A DNA stretch of 42,500 bases from Chrysomallon squamiferum (taxonomy: Eukaryota; Mollusca; Gastropoda; Neomphalida; Peltospiridae). Shown piece after piece: positions 22,401-34,839 of the stretch. The DNA lies in NCBI GenBank assembly GCA_012295275.1, contig CM022677.1:16940906-16983405 (forward strand). Direction: 5' to 3'. The notes below the pieces were generated by a model. The model was given only the letters and a program-made list of their open reading frames with translations, did not search any database and was not told the DNA's origin. Each line of letters starts with the position of its first letter. The stretch's first letter is position 1. Both the position numbers and the translations under genes were made by a program.

Positions 22401-23914
22401 TTATTCTTCTGGATTTGTGGAACACGGTCGCTTCAATTCCTGCCCTTTTTCTGAAATCCAGTAAGTTGATACCCATTTAGAGCCAATAATGACGGGACAA
22501 GCTCCGTGAATTGTCATTCTGTGAGGAGAACCATTCCGATACAAATTATACCAAAAAGCTGCTGCACCCTTCTTAGGCAATATTCTTACACCAAGTTGAG
22601 GAAACACTGTTGCACCTCCTTCCACGTCGCTCATATAGTTTAACCACGTGGCAATCCTGTTTCCAGAATTGTCAGCACCTGTTATGTCGAAATAGTCAGA
22701 GTGAAAGGTGAAGTGTCCGGCTATTCCGTAGTTTGCCACCTGCAGTGATTCGGATTCTTCCATAGAAAGACCTGTGACTGCTTCCATTCTCTTCTGGATT
22801 CTCAACTCTGCTGCTGTAGCAGGCGTTTCTAGAAATATATCTTTGCTAATTCTTGTGTCCGATTTGATAGTTTTTCCATAACGATTGATTTCAGATGTTT
22901 CTAAAAGTGGCATAGAAACTCTTTTAATTTCCTCAATTTCAACATCACTTATAAAATCATGGTACAGGACTATTTTGGGTGACAAATGAAGAACCTCCTC
23001 TTTAGCAGGCTGAAGAACCAGAAGTGGATTATTCTTATTGTTATGATAGCCACATTTCAATCTACGTCGGCGACGACGTACTTTAATAACATCTTCATCA
23101 CGGCAGACAACGTCAAAAGTTGTATTCTCTTCAAATCCGGTATTTACGTTTCTGTGATCTTCCCTGCTTCTTGATATATTTGAGTACTTTTCCTCTGTAT
23201 TCACTGTACGTCCTTGACCAATTAACTGTTCATTTGTGAGATTTAAGACCCGTAATATTTCTTCAGCTAATTCTCTACCGTGTATTCCATAGTCAAACAG
23301 TCCTAACACATTTTCCTTCTCTTCTCTTCTTTCTTTCTCAAGGCTTATTTCCATCCAAATGTACACATAGTTGAACTTTCTCATTTTATACGCTAAGCGA
23401 CCTAACTGATAACAGTCTTCTGCAGACAGTCTATGTATGTATCGTTCATATATAAAACCCTCTGCCAATGCCGTAGCGTTTAATTTGTATGTGTCTTGAA
23501 GACGAAACATAGCACTAGCTACTCCTTCTAAATCTTCGTGAGTTGGAAGGTATTCACGAATTTCCTTTAGTATGCTTAGATCTGTTTCAGAGATAACGTT
23601 TTCCTCGAGTATAGGCTCTACATTTCGTTCCCAATCCAAAGTAAACAGTTTAATAAATAAAATGCACCAATCGGGTTAGCTATGTAACGATATGGGTCTT
23701 TTAACGTGTTCAAACTATGTTCTTCCATTTTATATGAAATCGATTTGAGTTTTTCCATTTTAATTCCTTCTTTAAAAACACGTGTGTATTTCCTTAATGC
23801 TATTGCCAAAGCTCTTCCAGCTTCTACTGAGCTGTATAGGTGTGAGACGGATGTAAATAGTTCTGAATTCACCGCTACCAATACCAAACTTAAAACAAAA
23901 TATGACTCATACAT
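22401..23914 (-). pseudogene. P4HA: P4HA copy, complete except for a one-base frameshift
   Basis: The minus-strand frame starts at 23914 (MYESYFVLSLVLVAVNSELF, signal peptide) and runs to ANPIGAF at about residue 85. It then slips: the following ORF carries LDWERNVEPILEENV and continues uninterrupted to CSTNPEE-stop at 22401. The total span, 1514 bases, is one short of the 1515 of the intact neighbour, so a single base is missing within about 23650-23662 in an A/T-rich stretch (the plus strand reads AATAAATAAAAT). All functional elements downstream are kept: the RLSAEDCYQLGRLAYKM peptide-binding helix, a VVCRDE variant of the usual LCRGE cysteine segment, HSD iron ligands, and TIHGACPVIIGSKW with the second histidine and the 2-oxoglutarate lysine. 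A minus-strand AATAAA lies at 22252-22257. It is either a very young pseudogene, a polymorphic allele, or a working gene with a sequencing error. Confidence 0.88.
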
Positions 23915-25463
23915 ATTTATTCTTTATCGAATATATTTTGTAAATGGCATGAATATCTCCTCAACGGTTTAAAACTGGGACGTGACTCTATGGTTTGTAA
24001 ATAAACGTCAGTTAAAACTGACTCATGTCATATTCATTTCACTTTTTATTTATTTTTTTCTAATATAACTGTATCTTGTTTTTCATAAATGTGTGCATGA
24101 AAAACCTGCAAATAATGAGTGTGTGTCTGTGTGTGTGTGTGTGTATGTGTGTGTGTGTGTGTGTGTTTGTGTGTTTGCAGTTCTGCATAACGTCTTGGTA
24201 AATGGTCAGGAAAAGTTTTAAACATTATTTCCTTAATTGATTTCTCATTATCACAAGTGTAATAATATCTGTATGCATGAGCTTTATATTCATAGACTAA
24301 GTAAATGTTTCACTCGTCAAAATTCATTTCAGCTAACGTGGAGTATATGCAATGACAATATCGCCACACTCGTTAAGACACTGTCTCAGATAGAAACTAG
24401 TATTAAAGTCTTTCAACAGTTCTGCGTAGTACTGGATCTTAATCAGAGTAATGTTATAATATTTAGAAATGGTGGCCTTCTACAAACATATTAAAATGCT
24501 TCTATGTGGTGTCTTCGAATAAAGCTTGAAAACAAATGTTCATGTCCTAACAGACCATAAATTATACCATTTTCTTATAACTTTAAACTATTGGATGCCA
24601 TCATAACCTCAAGTTTCCGATATAGGATCACGAATTAAGGTTCATAGGTTAAGGTTGGGAAATGACGTAGTAAATAAATAAATAAATAAATAAATAATAA
24701 AAACTGATTTTACCTTCAACGAATGTGTAGGTAAACTTATTAAGAGTAAACAAATATCAGAGCAAACTTACTGAACTGTCACATCACAGATTACTTGTCA
24801 AAGTTATTTCATGTGAAAGTGCTGCGTAAATTAAAACGGGCTATGAAATTCAAACAGATTGCATTTAATCATGTCAAGAAGCAAATAATACTGGTTTGCT
24901 TATTTTATTGTTTAAAAAGTCACTTGATCAAAGATCAGCTGAATTAAATATATCTCATTCATGTTATTACACGCAGCATCGATCACTATTTGGTAACGAA
25001 CATTACTTTCAGTATTATTTTGTTATGGATCTGAAAATGGTTTTGTCGAAGTTAAGGTGAATTAAGTTGGGATTAGTTGTAAAACTGATACATTTAAAGA
25101 ATTCGAAATTTTGACCAAATACTTTACCCATTTTGTAGAAATAAGGATGCGCTTTTTATTAAAAACTAAATGCACTTATCATTAATATATTGCTTGAGGG
25201 TAAACAGTAAACAGATCTAAGAAACAATTTACTTTTTTTTTCCCATATATGTATAAATATGTACCATGAAAGGATTATAAATAAATAAATAAACAAAAAA
25301 TAAATAAATGTCCAGTAAATAGATATCTTTTCCAGTGAAAACGATCGCTTAATTTGTATGTTAGGAACAAAGAATTTAACTATTATAAAAAAATAATGAA
25401 ATCATCCACCCAATAGCGAATAGCAATTTACAAAAAAGAAGTGAAAGTTACGTCATCATTTGC
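23915..25463. other. intergenic between P4HA copies
   Basis: No gene seen. (GT)n at 24118-24175, duplication D copy 2 at 24495-24622, AAAT-type units at 24675-24695 and 25280-25310. A minus-strand AATAAA at 25155-25160 is a possible poly(A) signal for the gene ending at 25464. The sequence just upstream of 23914 shares an AACTGAC(G/C)TTTAT word with that upstream of 26978. Confidence 0.5.
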
Positions 25464-26978
25464 TCATTCTTTTGGATTTATGGAGCATGGCCGCTTGAAT
25501 ACTTGCTTCTTTCCTCCAATCCAGTAAGTTGATATCCATTTCGAGCCAATAAGAACAGGGCAGGCTCCATGAACTGTCATCTCATTAGGTAAACCATTCT
25601 GATATAAATTGTACCAAAAAAGAGCTGCGCCCTTTTTAGGTAATATTCTCAAACCAAGATGTTCAAACACCGTTGCACCTCCTTCTACATCGCTCATATA
25701 GTTCAACCACGTCGCAATTATGTTTTCAGATAGCAAATTATCAGCTTCTGTTTTGTCGAGATAGTCGACATGAGAGGAGAAGTGACCGGCTATTCCGTAG
25801 TTTGCCACATGCAGTGGTTCAGAATCTTCCATAGACAGGCCTGTAATAGCTTCAATTCTCTTTCGAATTTTCAAGTCTGCTTCTGTGTCACTGACTGCCA
25901 GAAACGAACTTTTGCTTATTCTGGAGTTAGAGCTTGTAATTTGTTCAGAGGACACAATTCTTGATGTATCCAAAAGTGGCATGGAAGCTGATTTAATTTC
26001 TTCAATTTCAACGTCACTGATAACATCATGATAGAGGACAATTTTCGGTGATATGTGAAGAATTTCCTCTTTAATAGGCCGAAGAACTAGAAGTGGATGA
26101 TTGTTGTTGCTATAACAGCGATATTGTAAATGATCTCTATGTCGTAGCTGGGTCACTTTCTCACCTCGACAGAGAGCCTCAAAAGTTCCTACTTTCTCAG
26201 ACTCCGTGTCCACATTTGTCCACCGTTTAGTACGTCTTAGAATATTTAAATATTTTTCTTTTCTGTTCAGAGCGCTTTGTAGACCAGGATCTAACATTAG
26301 CTGTTCATTTGTGAGAATTAATGCCTGTTCTATCTGTCCTACTAATTCTCTACCGTGTATTGCATAGTCAAAAAGTTCTATCCGAGATACGTTCTGAATT
26401 TTTTGTATTCTTTCTTTCTTAAGGCTTATATCCATCCAAATATTTAGATTGTGGTATTGTTTCATCTCGAAGGCAAGGCGACCTAAATCATAACAGTCTT
26501 CAGCAGACAATCTATGTATATATCGTTCATTTATAAAACCCTCTGCCAATCGTTTAGCGCTTAATTTGTATGTGTCTTGAAGACGAAACAGAGCTGCAGC
26601 CACGCCTTTTAAATCTGTGTAACTAGGAAGATATTCACGAATGTCCTTCAGTTTGCGTAGATCTGTTTCAGAAAGAATATTTTCTTCAAGTATAGGCTGT
26701 ACATCACGATCCCAGTCCAAAGTGAAAGTTTTAACAAATAAAAACGCGCCAATCGGGTTGGCTATATAACGATACGGGTCTTTTTGCGCTTTCAGACATT
26801 GCTGTTCCATTTTATCTGAAATAGTTTTAAGGTCTTTATATGCACGACTGTTATTTTTTAACATTGTTGCCAGATCACTTCCTGCTTTTGTTGAGCTGTA
26901 TAGATGTGATACGGAGGTAAATAATTCTGTATTCACAGATGGTAGCAACAAAACTAAAACAAAGTACTGCTGGTACAT
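25464..26978 (-). CDS. P4HA: prolyl 4-hydroxylase alpha subunit, intact and intronless
   Basis: Encodes 504 residues, close to the usual length of collagen prolyl 4-hydroxylase alpha chains, which in animals pair with protein disulfide isomerase in the ER and convert proline to 4-hydroxyproline using Fe(II), 2-oxoglutarate and ascorbate. Residues 1-17 (MYQQYFVLVLLLPSVNT) form a signal peptide. The N-terminal domain covers about 18-135 (NPIGAFLFVKTFTLDWD at 74-90). The TPR-like peptide-binding domain covers about 140-235 (LSAEDCYDLGRLAFEM at 157-172). C270 (LCRGE) and C288 match the conserved disulfide pair. Iron ligands are H403, D405 and H470, and the 2-oxoglutarate lysine is K480 (HGACPVLIGSKW). 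It ends NPKE, with no ER-retention signal of its own, as expected if the partner supplies it. The start ATG has A at -3. There are no introns, unlike vertebrate P4HA genes. A minus-strand AATAAA lies about 305 bases past the stop. Confidence 0.95.
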   Translation of the reverse strand: MYQQYFVLVLLLPSVNTELFTSVSHLYSSTKAGSDLATMLKNNSRAYKDLKTISDKMEQQCLKAQKDPYRYIANPIGAFLFVKTFTLDWDRDVQPILEENILSETDLRKLKDIREYLPSYTDLKGVAAALFRLQDTYKLSAKRLAEGFINERYIHRLSAEDCYDLGRLAFEMKQYHNLNIWMDISLKKERIQKIQNVSRIELFDYAIHGRELVGQIEQALILTNEQLMLDPGLQSALNRKEKYLNILRRTKRWTNVDTESEKVGTFEALCRGEKVTQLRHRDHLQYRCYSNNNHPLLVLRPIKEEILHISPKIVLYHDVISDVEIEEIKSASMPLLDTSRIVSSEQITSSNSRISKSSFLAVSDTEADLKIRKRIEAITGLSMEDSEPLHVANYGIAGHFSSHVDYLDKTEADNLLSENIIATWLNYMSDVEGGATVFEHLGLRILPKKGAALFWYNLYQNGLPNEMTVHGACPVLIGSKWISTYWIGGKKQVFKRPCSINPKE

Positions 26979-27148
26979 ATTTCTTCGCCATAAAATTGAT
27001 GTTTTAATATGGGCACATTGGTTTAAGTACAGACAAATAATCGATACAAATTCTAGATAAAGGTCAGTTAGAATTCGTGCTTATCGTTTAACAACGAAAT
27101 ATTCCTATTTTATTGTATTTTACTTCATTTTTATTTTTAAATAAAGTG

Positions 27149-27251
<103 letters not shown>

Positions 27252-27896
27252 TAGCATATTTTAATGTAATACTTTTTTTTCTATCAATATCTTATATGTT
27301 TAGTAAACGATATAAAGGTTTCTGTAGATGACACTTTCAAAATAAGATCTATTTTATTTATACTCTTTTTCATTACATTTTCTTCCTATCTTTTTATTTT
27401 TTTTTTTTTTATTTATTTATTTGTTTTTTTTTTTCGGTTTATGGGTTTGTTTTCGTTTGAATGTGTTTATGTGAGTGTGTGTCGGGTTGTATAAGATTTC
27501 TGATACTAAAAGCTATGAATGTAATCGTGGAAATGTTTTTAAACTGCATTCGTACGAACAGGCTGGTCTAACTGAACTGTTGCAGAAGGTTTTAAAGCAA
27601 TCAGCAGCTTGGACTGACATTTATGCTTTCTAATTACTTCATAAAATAAATAATGAAAATATTATACACAAATTCACCACGTTGCTCTAATGTGCGAAAT
27701 AATATTATTATTTCATGTTTTATTTCACAGAATTAACATGTCATAAATGTCAGTATTCGCTGTGCATTGCATAAATTATTCTGAACTGTTTAGTTGCCCA
27801 GCCTATTTTACGAATATAACAGTTTATTTATTTTAAAACTATCTACGATTACGTGCAAGAATACATTATGTTGTTATTATTATTATTATTATTATG

Positions 27897-27932
<36 letters not shown>

Positions 27933-28202
27933 GTATTACTTATTTATTTATTTATTTTATTGTGTTCTACTGTATTATACCTTAGTTTAGTTTGCATTTG
28001 CTTATTCTATTTCGATCTCTGAGTATGATTTTTTTTTCGGTATATGTGTCTTTTTTATTTATGTATTTATTTATTGATTGATTAGCTGATTTTGTGGGGT
28101 TTTTGTGGGTTCTTTTTGTGGGGTTTTTTTTTGTTTTTTTTTTTTTTTTTCCTATTCTCTTTTTCTGAAAGTTAATTTCCAACAATGTTTCATAAATGTC
28201 GC

Positions 28203-28387
<185 letters not shown>

Positions 28388-28946
28388 ACAATTCCATAAA
28401 AGACGTGTAATCAGAACATTTTAAAGGAACTCATATTTGGATACATAAAAATGAAGATTTAACTTCTGAACACATTTTAATTCATATAATATTAACTTGA
28501 ACAAAATATCTTTAAGAAATAAGTTTGAAAGATTTATGTAGTGTATAATCTGAACGTTGATGTCTTATATATTCATATCATTTCTTTTTTTAAATAAAAA
28601 ATGTAAATTAATAATATAAAAACGACATTTATTTGGCAACGGTTCCTATTTTCTGTTTTCTGTTATACTAATTTCAGTGTGAAAGCCTTTCTCTAAATTT
28701 TACATACAAAAGATGAACTTACATATGGGAAACAAAGTATGATGAAAGACTTTTCTTTACATGAATACAGTTTGCAGAAAATAGTGATCATCCAGCGATC
28801 ATCAGTAGAATTATGGATCTGAACACATTAATCATAAAAATCATTAAAACTCAATTAACTGTTTTCGTTAAATATGAGTTCATTATCAATTATATACGTA
28901 AATAAAGCACCGTCTGTGTGAATAGTTAAAATCATATTGGATTTAC

Positions 28947-30458
28947 TTATTCTTCAGGATTTAGGGAACATGGTCGTCTGAATAGCTGGTCCCTTTCATG
29001 AATCCAGTATGTTGACACCCATTTAGAGCCAACAACAACTGGACACGCTCCATGCAATGTCTTCACATAAGGGTGCCCGTTCCGATATAGATTAAACCAT
29101 AAAACTGCCGCTCCTTTTTCTGGTCGTATTTTAACACCAAGATACGGAAAAACTGTCGCACCTCCTAATTCAACGTCACTCATATAGGTTAACCATGTAA
29201 CGATTCGGTCACCCTCGTCCGAAATAGGATCCACACCAATGTAATCCGAATGAAGACCATAGTACCCACCTATTCCATAGTTTGCCACTTGCAGACGTTC
29301 GGAGTATTTCATGGACAGACCAGTGATCGCTTTGACTCTCTTCTGGATTTTCAAATCTGCATTTGTCTCATTTGATAATAAAAACGTTTGTTTGCTAATT
29401 CTGTACGTAGAATTGATAACATTACCATCAACAATGATGCGTGATCTTCTTAAACGTAAGTTAGAAACGGATTTAATTTCCTCAATTTCTCTGTCGCTGA
29501 CAACATCGTGATAGACGATTATAGTTGGTGAGAGATGAAGAACCTCCTGCTTAGCCGGCTGCAAAACTAGGAACGGATTATTTTTATTACTATAATAACG
29601 ACATTTCAACCTTTGTTTATCAACACTTTTGACTGTTTCTTCACCACGACAGAGAGCATGATAAACAATATCTGCCTTTTTTATTTTTATTTGATTTCTA
29701 CGGCTAAAAAGTTCGGTATAATTTGTCTTTTGGACCGATACTCTTCGAAGATAAGACTCTGAATTTAACTTTTCCTCCATAAGTAAAACGGCCTGCTCTA
29801 TGTCTCCATTCATTTCTCTACCATGCATTGCATAATTAAAGTGTTCTAAGAAAGACTCATTTTGACCATTCTCAGTTCTTTCTTTATTAAGAGCTATCTC
29901 CATCCAGTTATAGAAATAGCGATATTCTGTCATTTTGTAGGCAAGAAGGCCTAGATGATAACAGTCGTCTGCAGACAAAGAATGAACATATCGTTTATTG
30001 ATAAAACCCTCTGCCAGTTTCGTCGCGTTTAATTTGTATATATCCTGAACACGAAACAGAGCTACTGCAACTCCTTCCAGATCATCGTAGTTTGGGAGAT
30101 TTTTACGTATTTCGTTTATTTTCTGCACTTGTAATTCAGATATGTTTCCTACCAGCAGAGGTGCTACTTCGCGATCCCAGTCCAAAGTAAAACGTTTAAC
30201 GAACAGAAAAGCACCGATCGGATTCTCTATATAACGCATCGGATCATTTACCGCATCATGTCTGTGTCTTAACATCCTGTCCGAAATTTCAGTAAGATTT
30301 TTCCGAATATCTCCTTCTTTAATTTCATGTGTTAAGTTTCTTATAGCTTCAGCCATGTCTCCTTCGGCATGTAGAGCAGTAAGCAGATGTGACGTGGAAA
30401 AAATCAGATTTGATTTTGTGACTGATACCAAAAGCAAGAAGAGAAACTTTTTATGCAT
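28947..30458 (-). CDS. P4HA: prolyl 4-hydroxylase alpha subunit, intact and intronless, divergent paralogue
   Basis: Encodes 503 residues from the ATG at 30458. The open frame extends upstream to 30554, but the extension is basic and unconserved, while MHKKFLFLLLVSVTKSNLIF is a clear signal peptide aligning with the other copies and has A at -3. Domains match its neighbour: N-terminal domain about 19-138 (NPIGAFLFVKRFTLDWD), peptide-binding region about 143-235 (LSADDCYHLGLLAYKM at 161-176), C270 (LCRGE) and C286, then the 2-oxoglutarate/iron domain with H403, D405, H469 and K479 (LHGACPVVVGSKW at 468-480), ending CSLNPEE. It differs from the 25464 gene throughout, including LGGATVF with an inserted residue as in vertebrate P4HA. 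It is therefore the more distant, perhaps older, member. Substrate is unknown; collagen-like Pro-rich chains are the family default. A candidate poly(A) signal lies at 28628-28633. Confidence 0.95.
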   Translation of the reverse strand: MHKKFLFLLLVSVTKSNLIFSTSHLLTALHAEGDMAEAIRNLTHEIKEGDIRKNLTEISDRMLRHRHDAVNDPMRYIENPIGAFLFVKRFTLDWDREVAPLLVGNISELQVQKINEIRKNLPNYDDLEGVAVALFRVQDIYKLNATKLAEGFINKRYVHSLSADDCYHLGLLAYKMTEYRYFYNWMEIALNKERTENGQNESFLEHFNYAMHGREMNGDIEQAVLLMEEKLNSESYLRRVSVQKTNYTELFSRRNQIKIKKADIVYHALCRGEETVKSVDKQRLKCRYYSNKNNPFLVLQPAKQEVLHLSPTIIVYHDVVSDREIEEIKSVSNLRLRRSRIIVDGNVINSTYRISKQTFLLSNETNADLKIQKRVKAITGLSMKYSERLQVANYGIGGYYGLHSDYIGVDPISDEGDRIVTWLTYMSDVELGGATVFPYLGVKIRPEKGAAVLWFNLYRNGHPYVKTLHGACPVVVGSKWVSTYWIHERDQLFRRPCSLNPEE

Positions 30459-30554
30459 CTTTTTTTTTCGTCGCGTAATATATTGTTTCGAAGGAATTTT
30501 CACAGGATATCGCTTTAAGATAAAGTAACATAAAGAAACAATTTTAATTTCCAA

Positions 30555-30800
30555 ATATAAATTTATCTTATTATTTTTGTCTTACTAAAATAATTTAAGA
30601 CATTGTTTCAGTAAAAAGCTGTTTTATGGAGAGAAGCCTACAAAACAATAATTCTGTGCGATATATTAACTGAGAAACAAACGGATCACTAAGACATATT
30701 TATCTATTACTAAGACAAGCTAATCGAGTCAGCTATTCTTTAGATAAAGTTTAATTAAACTTTTCACACTTCTGTAGTATTATGTTATTTATTTATTTAC

Positions 30801-30858
<58 letters not shown>

Positions 30859-31944
30859 TTAATTTAATTTTATTTGGTTTAGCTGAGAAATATTAAAATT
30901 AAAACTGAAATATATTGAACCTGTCATTTTACTGTCGTCACGTCATCGGTTCCTACAATTACTATAGGTTATTTTTTGGACTTAGCAAATAAATAAATAA
31001 TAAATGAATAAAAACAAAAAATAAGAAAATAAACATTCTTAAAAAGTGCTGAGCTATCAGTATAGATCACAATTAACCGAATTTTTTGCTAAAATGAAGT
31101 TAATACTAAATAAGGAATTGTATATTACGAAAATCTGTTTTTTTTATTTGTGTGTGTGTCTTTGTACGCGGGTTTGTCTGTGTATCGCTGCGTGTATGCG
31201 TGTGCGAATGCTCAACAACGAAATTAGGCACTTTCAAAATACAATACCTATTGCTTTTCCTCCGATATAGTTATATATGGTACATTAAGACTTCAAGTAC
31301 AAGCGATACTTTTTACTAGCAATACTCGTCTGCTTACACACTTGTAGTCAAGTCCATTTGTCATTCAGAAAGTTGAAATACGTAACTTATGTAGTGTAAC
31401 AGTATCAGCTGTCAATACCTTAAGGATTAAATACGCTCCTCGCAAATTGATGTAACATGTCTGTCAAATGTTATACCTAAAATAAAATTGATATAAGAAT
31501 TATTTATATAATAATGTTTGTTTTTCTTTGCTTTCTCTCAGGAAGCCTCAACTTTATTATATATTAACTGCTTATAGATGTTTGTTTTGGTGGGGTTTCT
31601 TTCTTTTATTTTTTTTTTTTTTTTTTTTTTTTTTTTATTTTTTTCTTGTTATTATTTTCTAATTATCTAAAAATATAAAATGAATAAACATATATCATAT
31701 CATTGTTATTTATTTATAAATAGATCTGTATTTTTATAAATGGATTTTCAAGCAAACCTGGCATTATTCATTTATGATTCATTTGTGTTCGTTTATTTGT
31801 TTCTTATTCTTTACCTGTCTATTAGCAATTTATAGTTAAGAATGTACCATCTACTGATTAACTAAAAATACATATACACATTAGTGATGACAGTTTCCGA
31901 AAGCAAATAAAATAATAACTTGGAAATATAACAGATTACCACCT
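30555..31944. other. intergenic, no gene seen
   Basis: (TTA)n at 30798-30858 and a T homopolymer tract at 31597-31637 in otherwise AT-rich unique sequence. A short plus-strand frame at 31046-31270 passes through GT-rich sequence and has no recognisable features. Confidence 0.5.
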
Positions 31945-32345
31945 CAGTATAGCCATTGAATTCATTTCTTCTATTTCACTGTCATTAATAACATCGTGAC
32001 AGTGGTGAAGGGTTCGCTAGGAATGAAGAATTTTCTCTTTAATTTTTCTTTTTTGCAGTCTTGTTTTAATTACTTTCTATAATTTTTATCCAGGAACCGA
32101 AACAGATCTTGAGTTGTTCCCACAAAATAATCTTTAATACAAAGATTTCATCTAATTCCTCCATCTTGAGCCACTTTGTTAGCAGCTGTAATTGCGAAAT
32201 GTTTTTCAGTAGGTAATCTTTATGTACATCAGTTTTGGGTGGAATTTTTACGCCAGTATTTTCAGAATATTGGTACCAGACCAAGGTAATAAGACAAATA
32301 ATTAAAAAAGCACCAGTTGTATTCACTAAATATATGAAAACGTTT
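31945..32345 (-). pseudogene. P4HA: old P4HA relic
   Basis: On the minus strand, IYLVNTTGAFLIICLITLVW (from about 32335) matches YIANPIGAFLFVKTFTLDW. The stretch that follows (SENTGVKIPPKTDVHKDYL) aligns loosely with the ILEENILSETDLRKL segment. A second frame gives GTTQDLFRFLDKNYRK, equivalent to GVAAALFRLQDTYKL. After a large deletion, sequence near 32035-31950 gives KEKILH...HDVINDSEIEEM across frame breaks, matching the start of the catalytic domain (KEEILH...HDVISDVEIEEI). The whole C-terminal half is absent. It is the rightmost P4HA locus and keeps the same strand as the three larger copies to its left. Confidence 0.8.
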
Positions 32346-32994
32346 GATATCACTAAATCAAGTATGGTCTAAAATGTTTTGTGTGTGAGATGCCATTACG
32401 TTATCACAGATATCTGATGTGCTGAAAATGTTTAAGACTAATTATAGTAAAGTCATTCTTCTTTATAAATTCATCGAAATGCCCGAATGATTACTAAGTG
32501 TGACAGTGCCTGCACTTCCTTATATGTCAAAAGTTTTAACCTCGCCTGTGGACACGAACACAGATACGAACGCTAAACGTGATCTATGAAATACCGTGAG
32601 AAAACTGAAAAGCTAAATGTTCTTCACCGTTGATGATAACCAATATGCTTATTCATTAATCTTATATGACTCGTATTTTATTTCTATAGGAAAAGGTGGG
32701 ACAGGTACTCCTCTATTCTACAGGTAAAAACACTGAATCTTACAATTAGTAGTTCACAAACTGAGTCTTCGGGTATTTAAACAAATCGATAGTTAATTAC
32801 AAAGATATTCTTACAGTCGTCTTTGAACGCTAAAGTTTTCGATCTATTTCTTTTCATTCGGGATATTTTGTTAGTTATGTAATGTATATATGATTCTCTC
32901 TTCCATTGCTAAAAAGTTGGGAAGGTAGTAATTATGTTCAATCAGCCCAATGACAACAAAAGTTAATGAATCTGTCAAAATTAAAAAATACATT
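32346..32994. other. intergenic, no gene seen
   Basis: Unique AT-rich sequence between the P4HA relic and copy 2 of the segmental duplication. No frame of interest. Confidence 0.5.
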
Positions 32995-33217
32995 TAAAAC
33001 GTCACACATTTTGAAGCAAACTATTTAATATAAAAAATGTGACAAATACAAAGAAGAAGAAGAAGAAGAAGAAGAAGGAGAAGAAGAAGAAGAAAAATCT
33101 GATGAAATTCCATGATATGATTGGACTTTTACTTGAAGACATCAACACTGAAGTAGCTGAAAATATGACTTTCATATTCCATCATTTTCTGATACCTATT
33201 TGATTGTCATATTTTGG

Positions 33218-33264
<47 letters not shown>

Positions 33265-33347
33265 ATTTATTTATTATTTATTATTTCTTTTTCATTGTTT
33301 TCTCTATTTTTTATTTCTACTTTGTGTGTGTGTGTGTATGTCTAACA

Positions 33348-33427
33348 CAAACTTTAATAATTATTATGATGCTTATATGACATATGAAGGTATTTTTCTT
33401 AGTGCTTATGAAATCCAGATTGATTAA
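33348..33427 (+). other. short frame conserved between duplicate copies, unknown
   Basis: Reads NFNNYYDAYMTYEGIFLSAY then EIQID-stop. It is the partner of the frame at 7039-7185, without indels over about 66 bases. Upstream is T-rich and GT-rich simple sequence giving a hydrophobic but probably meaningless lead-in. Confidence 0.25.
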
Positions 33428-34003
33428 TTTTTGATATTTCTGTCAGAAAAGTTAGAAAAATCTGTTTTGCTTCTTCTTTATATATATATATATATATATA
33501 CACACACAGACGTACACATATATATTCGAAATATACTTTCACTGAATTAGTAATAATCCATACAATAAAGAATAGCCTTTATGTTAATAATATTGCAAAG
33601 TGAAATACAAGCAAAACTAAAACAAAAAGTATTTACACAAATGTATATATCAACAATATTCTTCAGGGAATTTTTTCAACTTCATCTGCATAATTTATTT
33701 TAAAAAACCTTTTAAAAAATAAAACGTTACAAGAAATATATCTAAATTCAGCGAAGATAGTTTTAAAATAAATTATTTTTTTTATATGAAAGTAACAAAA
33801 AAACACAAATAAAATTGTCTAATATTACTTACCAGAGATGGGTGAAATAGTCATGCAAATTATCGTCTGCTCTGTAGTTTATTTTAAAACAGGAAGTTAT
33901 AGCGTAAAATATGGTTTAAAATGTCGTCTAAAATACGGACGTATATATGGCTAAATAAAAGAACAGTTGAATTAGAGTACATCAAATGGCTAACAGCATA
34001 CGC

Positions 34004-34050
<47 letters not shown>

Positions 34051-34762
34051 TCATTAATTCATTCATTCATTCATTTATATATTTATTTATTCATTCTTTC
34101 ATTCATTTATGTAATTTTATTTATTTTGTTTGGTTAATTTAATTAATTTAATAATTTGTAATTATGTACTTTTTGTAATTGTTTTTGTTTGAATAAATGA
34201 TAATACGTGTCTGCGTATATGCCATAATTACAATTAATTACAAACATTGTAAGACAAAATGGATTTTGGAACATCCCGGTTTTTGAATCAGCAGTTTATT
34301 TATTTATTTATTTATTTATTTTCCCAGCTTTTCAGCAAAATTACATGACATCTCAAAAATAAATCCCAGTAGTTGTCATATATTATTTCACTAATCATAG
34401 GACACAGAAGAAAAATATATTCCTAATACGCATTAGAGTTTCAAAAATGTCATCGGCAGAATATAAAATATGAAGAAGATCTATTTATAGGCTGCCATGA
34501 TCAAACAACTCTGACTTCCGGAAGTGGTAATAAAATCAAAAAGTGAGTGCTGACACACGTAAATAATCAAACTTGTCATTTTTGTTACAATCTGAAAGAA
34601 ATTATCTAGGCCTATCGTGAAGAAATATAATAAATAATTTCCATTCGTGCCTGCTATGGTAACAATATTAAACAGTATGTCCTCTTGTTTACACTTCATT
34701 ATTACCGATAATATACAAATGTTTTTTTTTTTTTTTTTTTTTTTTTAATTAATTTATGTATT

Positions 34763-34839
<77 letters not shown>

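Noticed and set aside
24237-24494. 85-codon plus-strand frame
   Set aside because: No signal, motif or paralogue; codons look random.
30459-30554. N-terminal extension of the 28947-30458 P4HA frame
   Set aside because: It precedes a clear signal peptide, is not shared with paralogues and is probably 5' leader.
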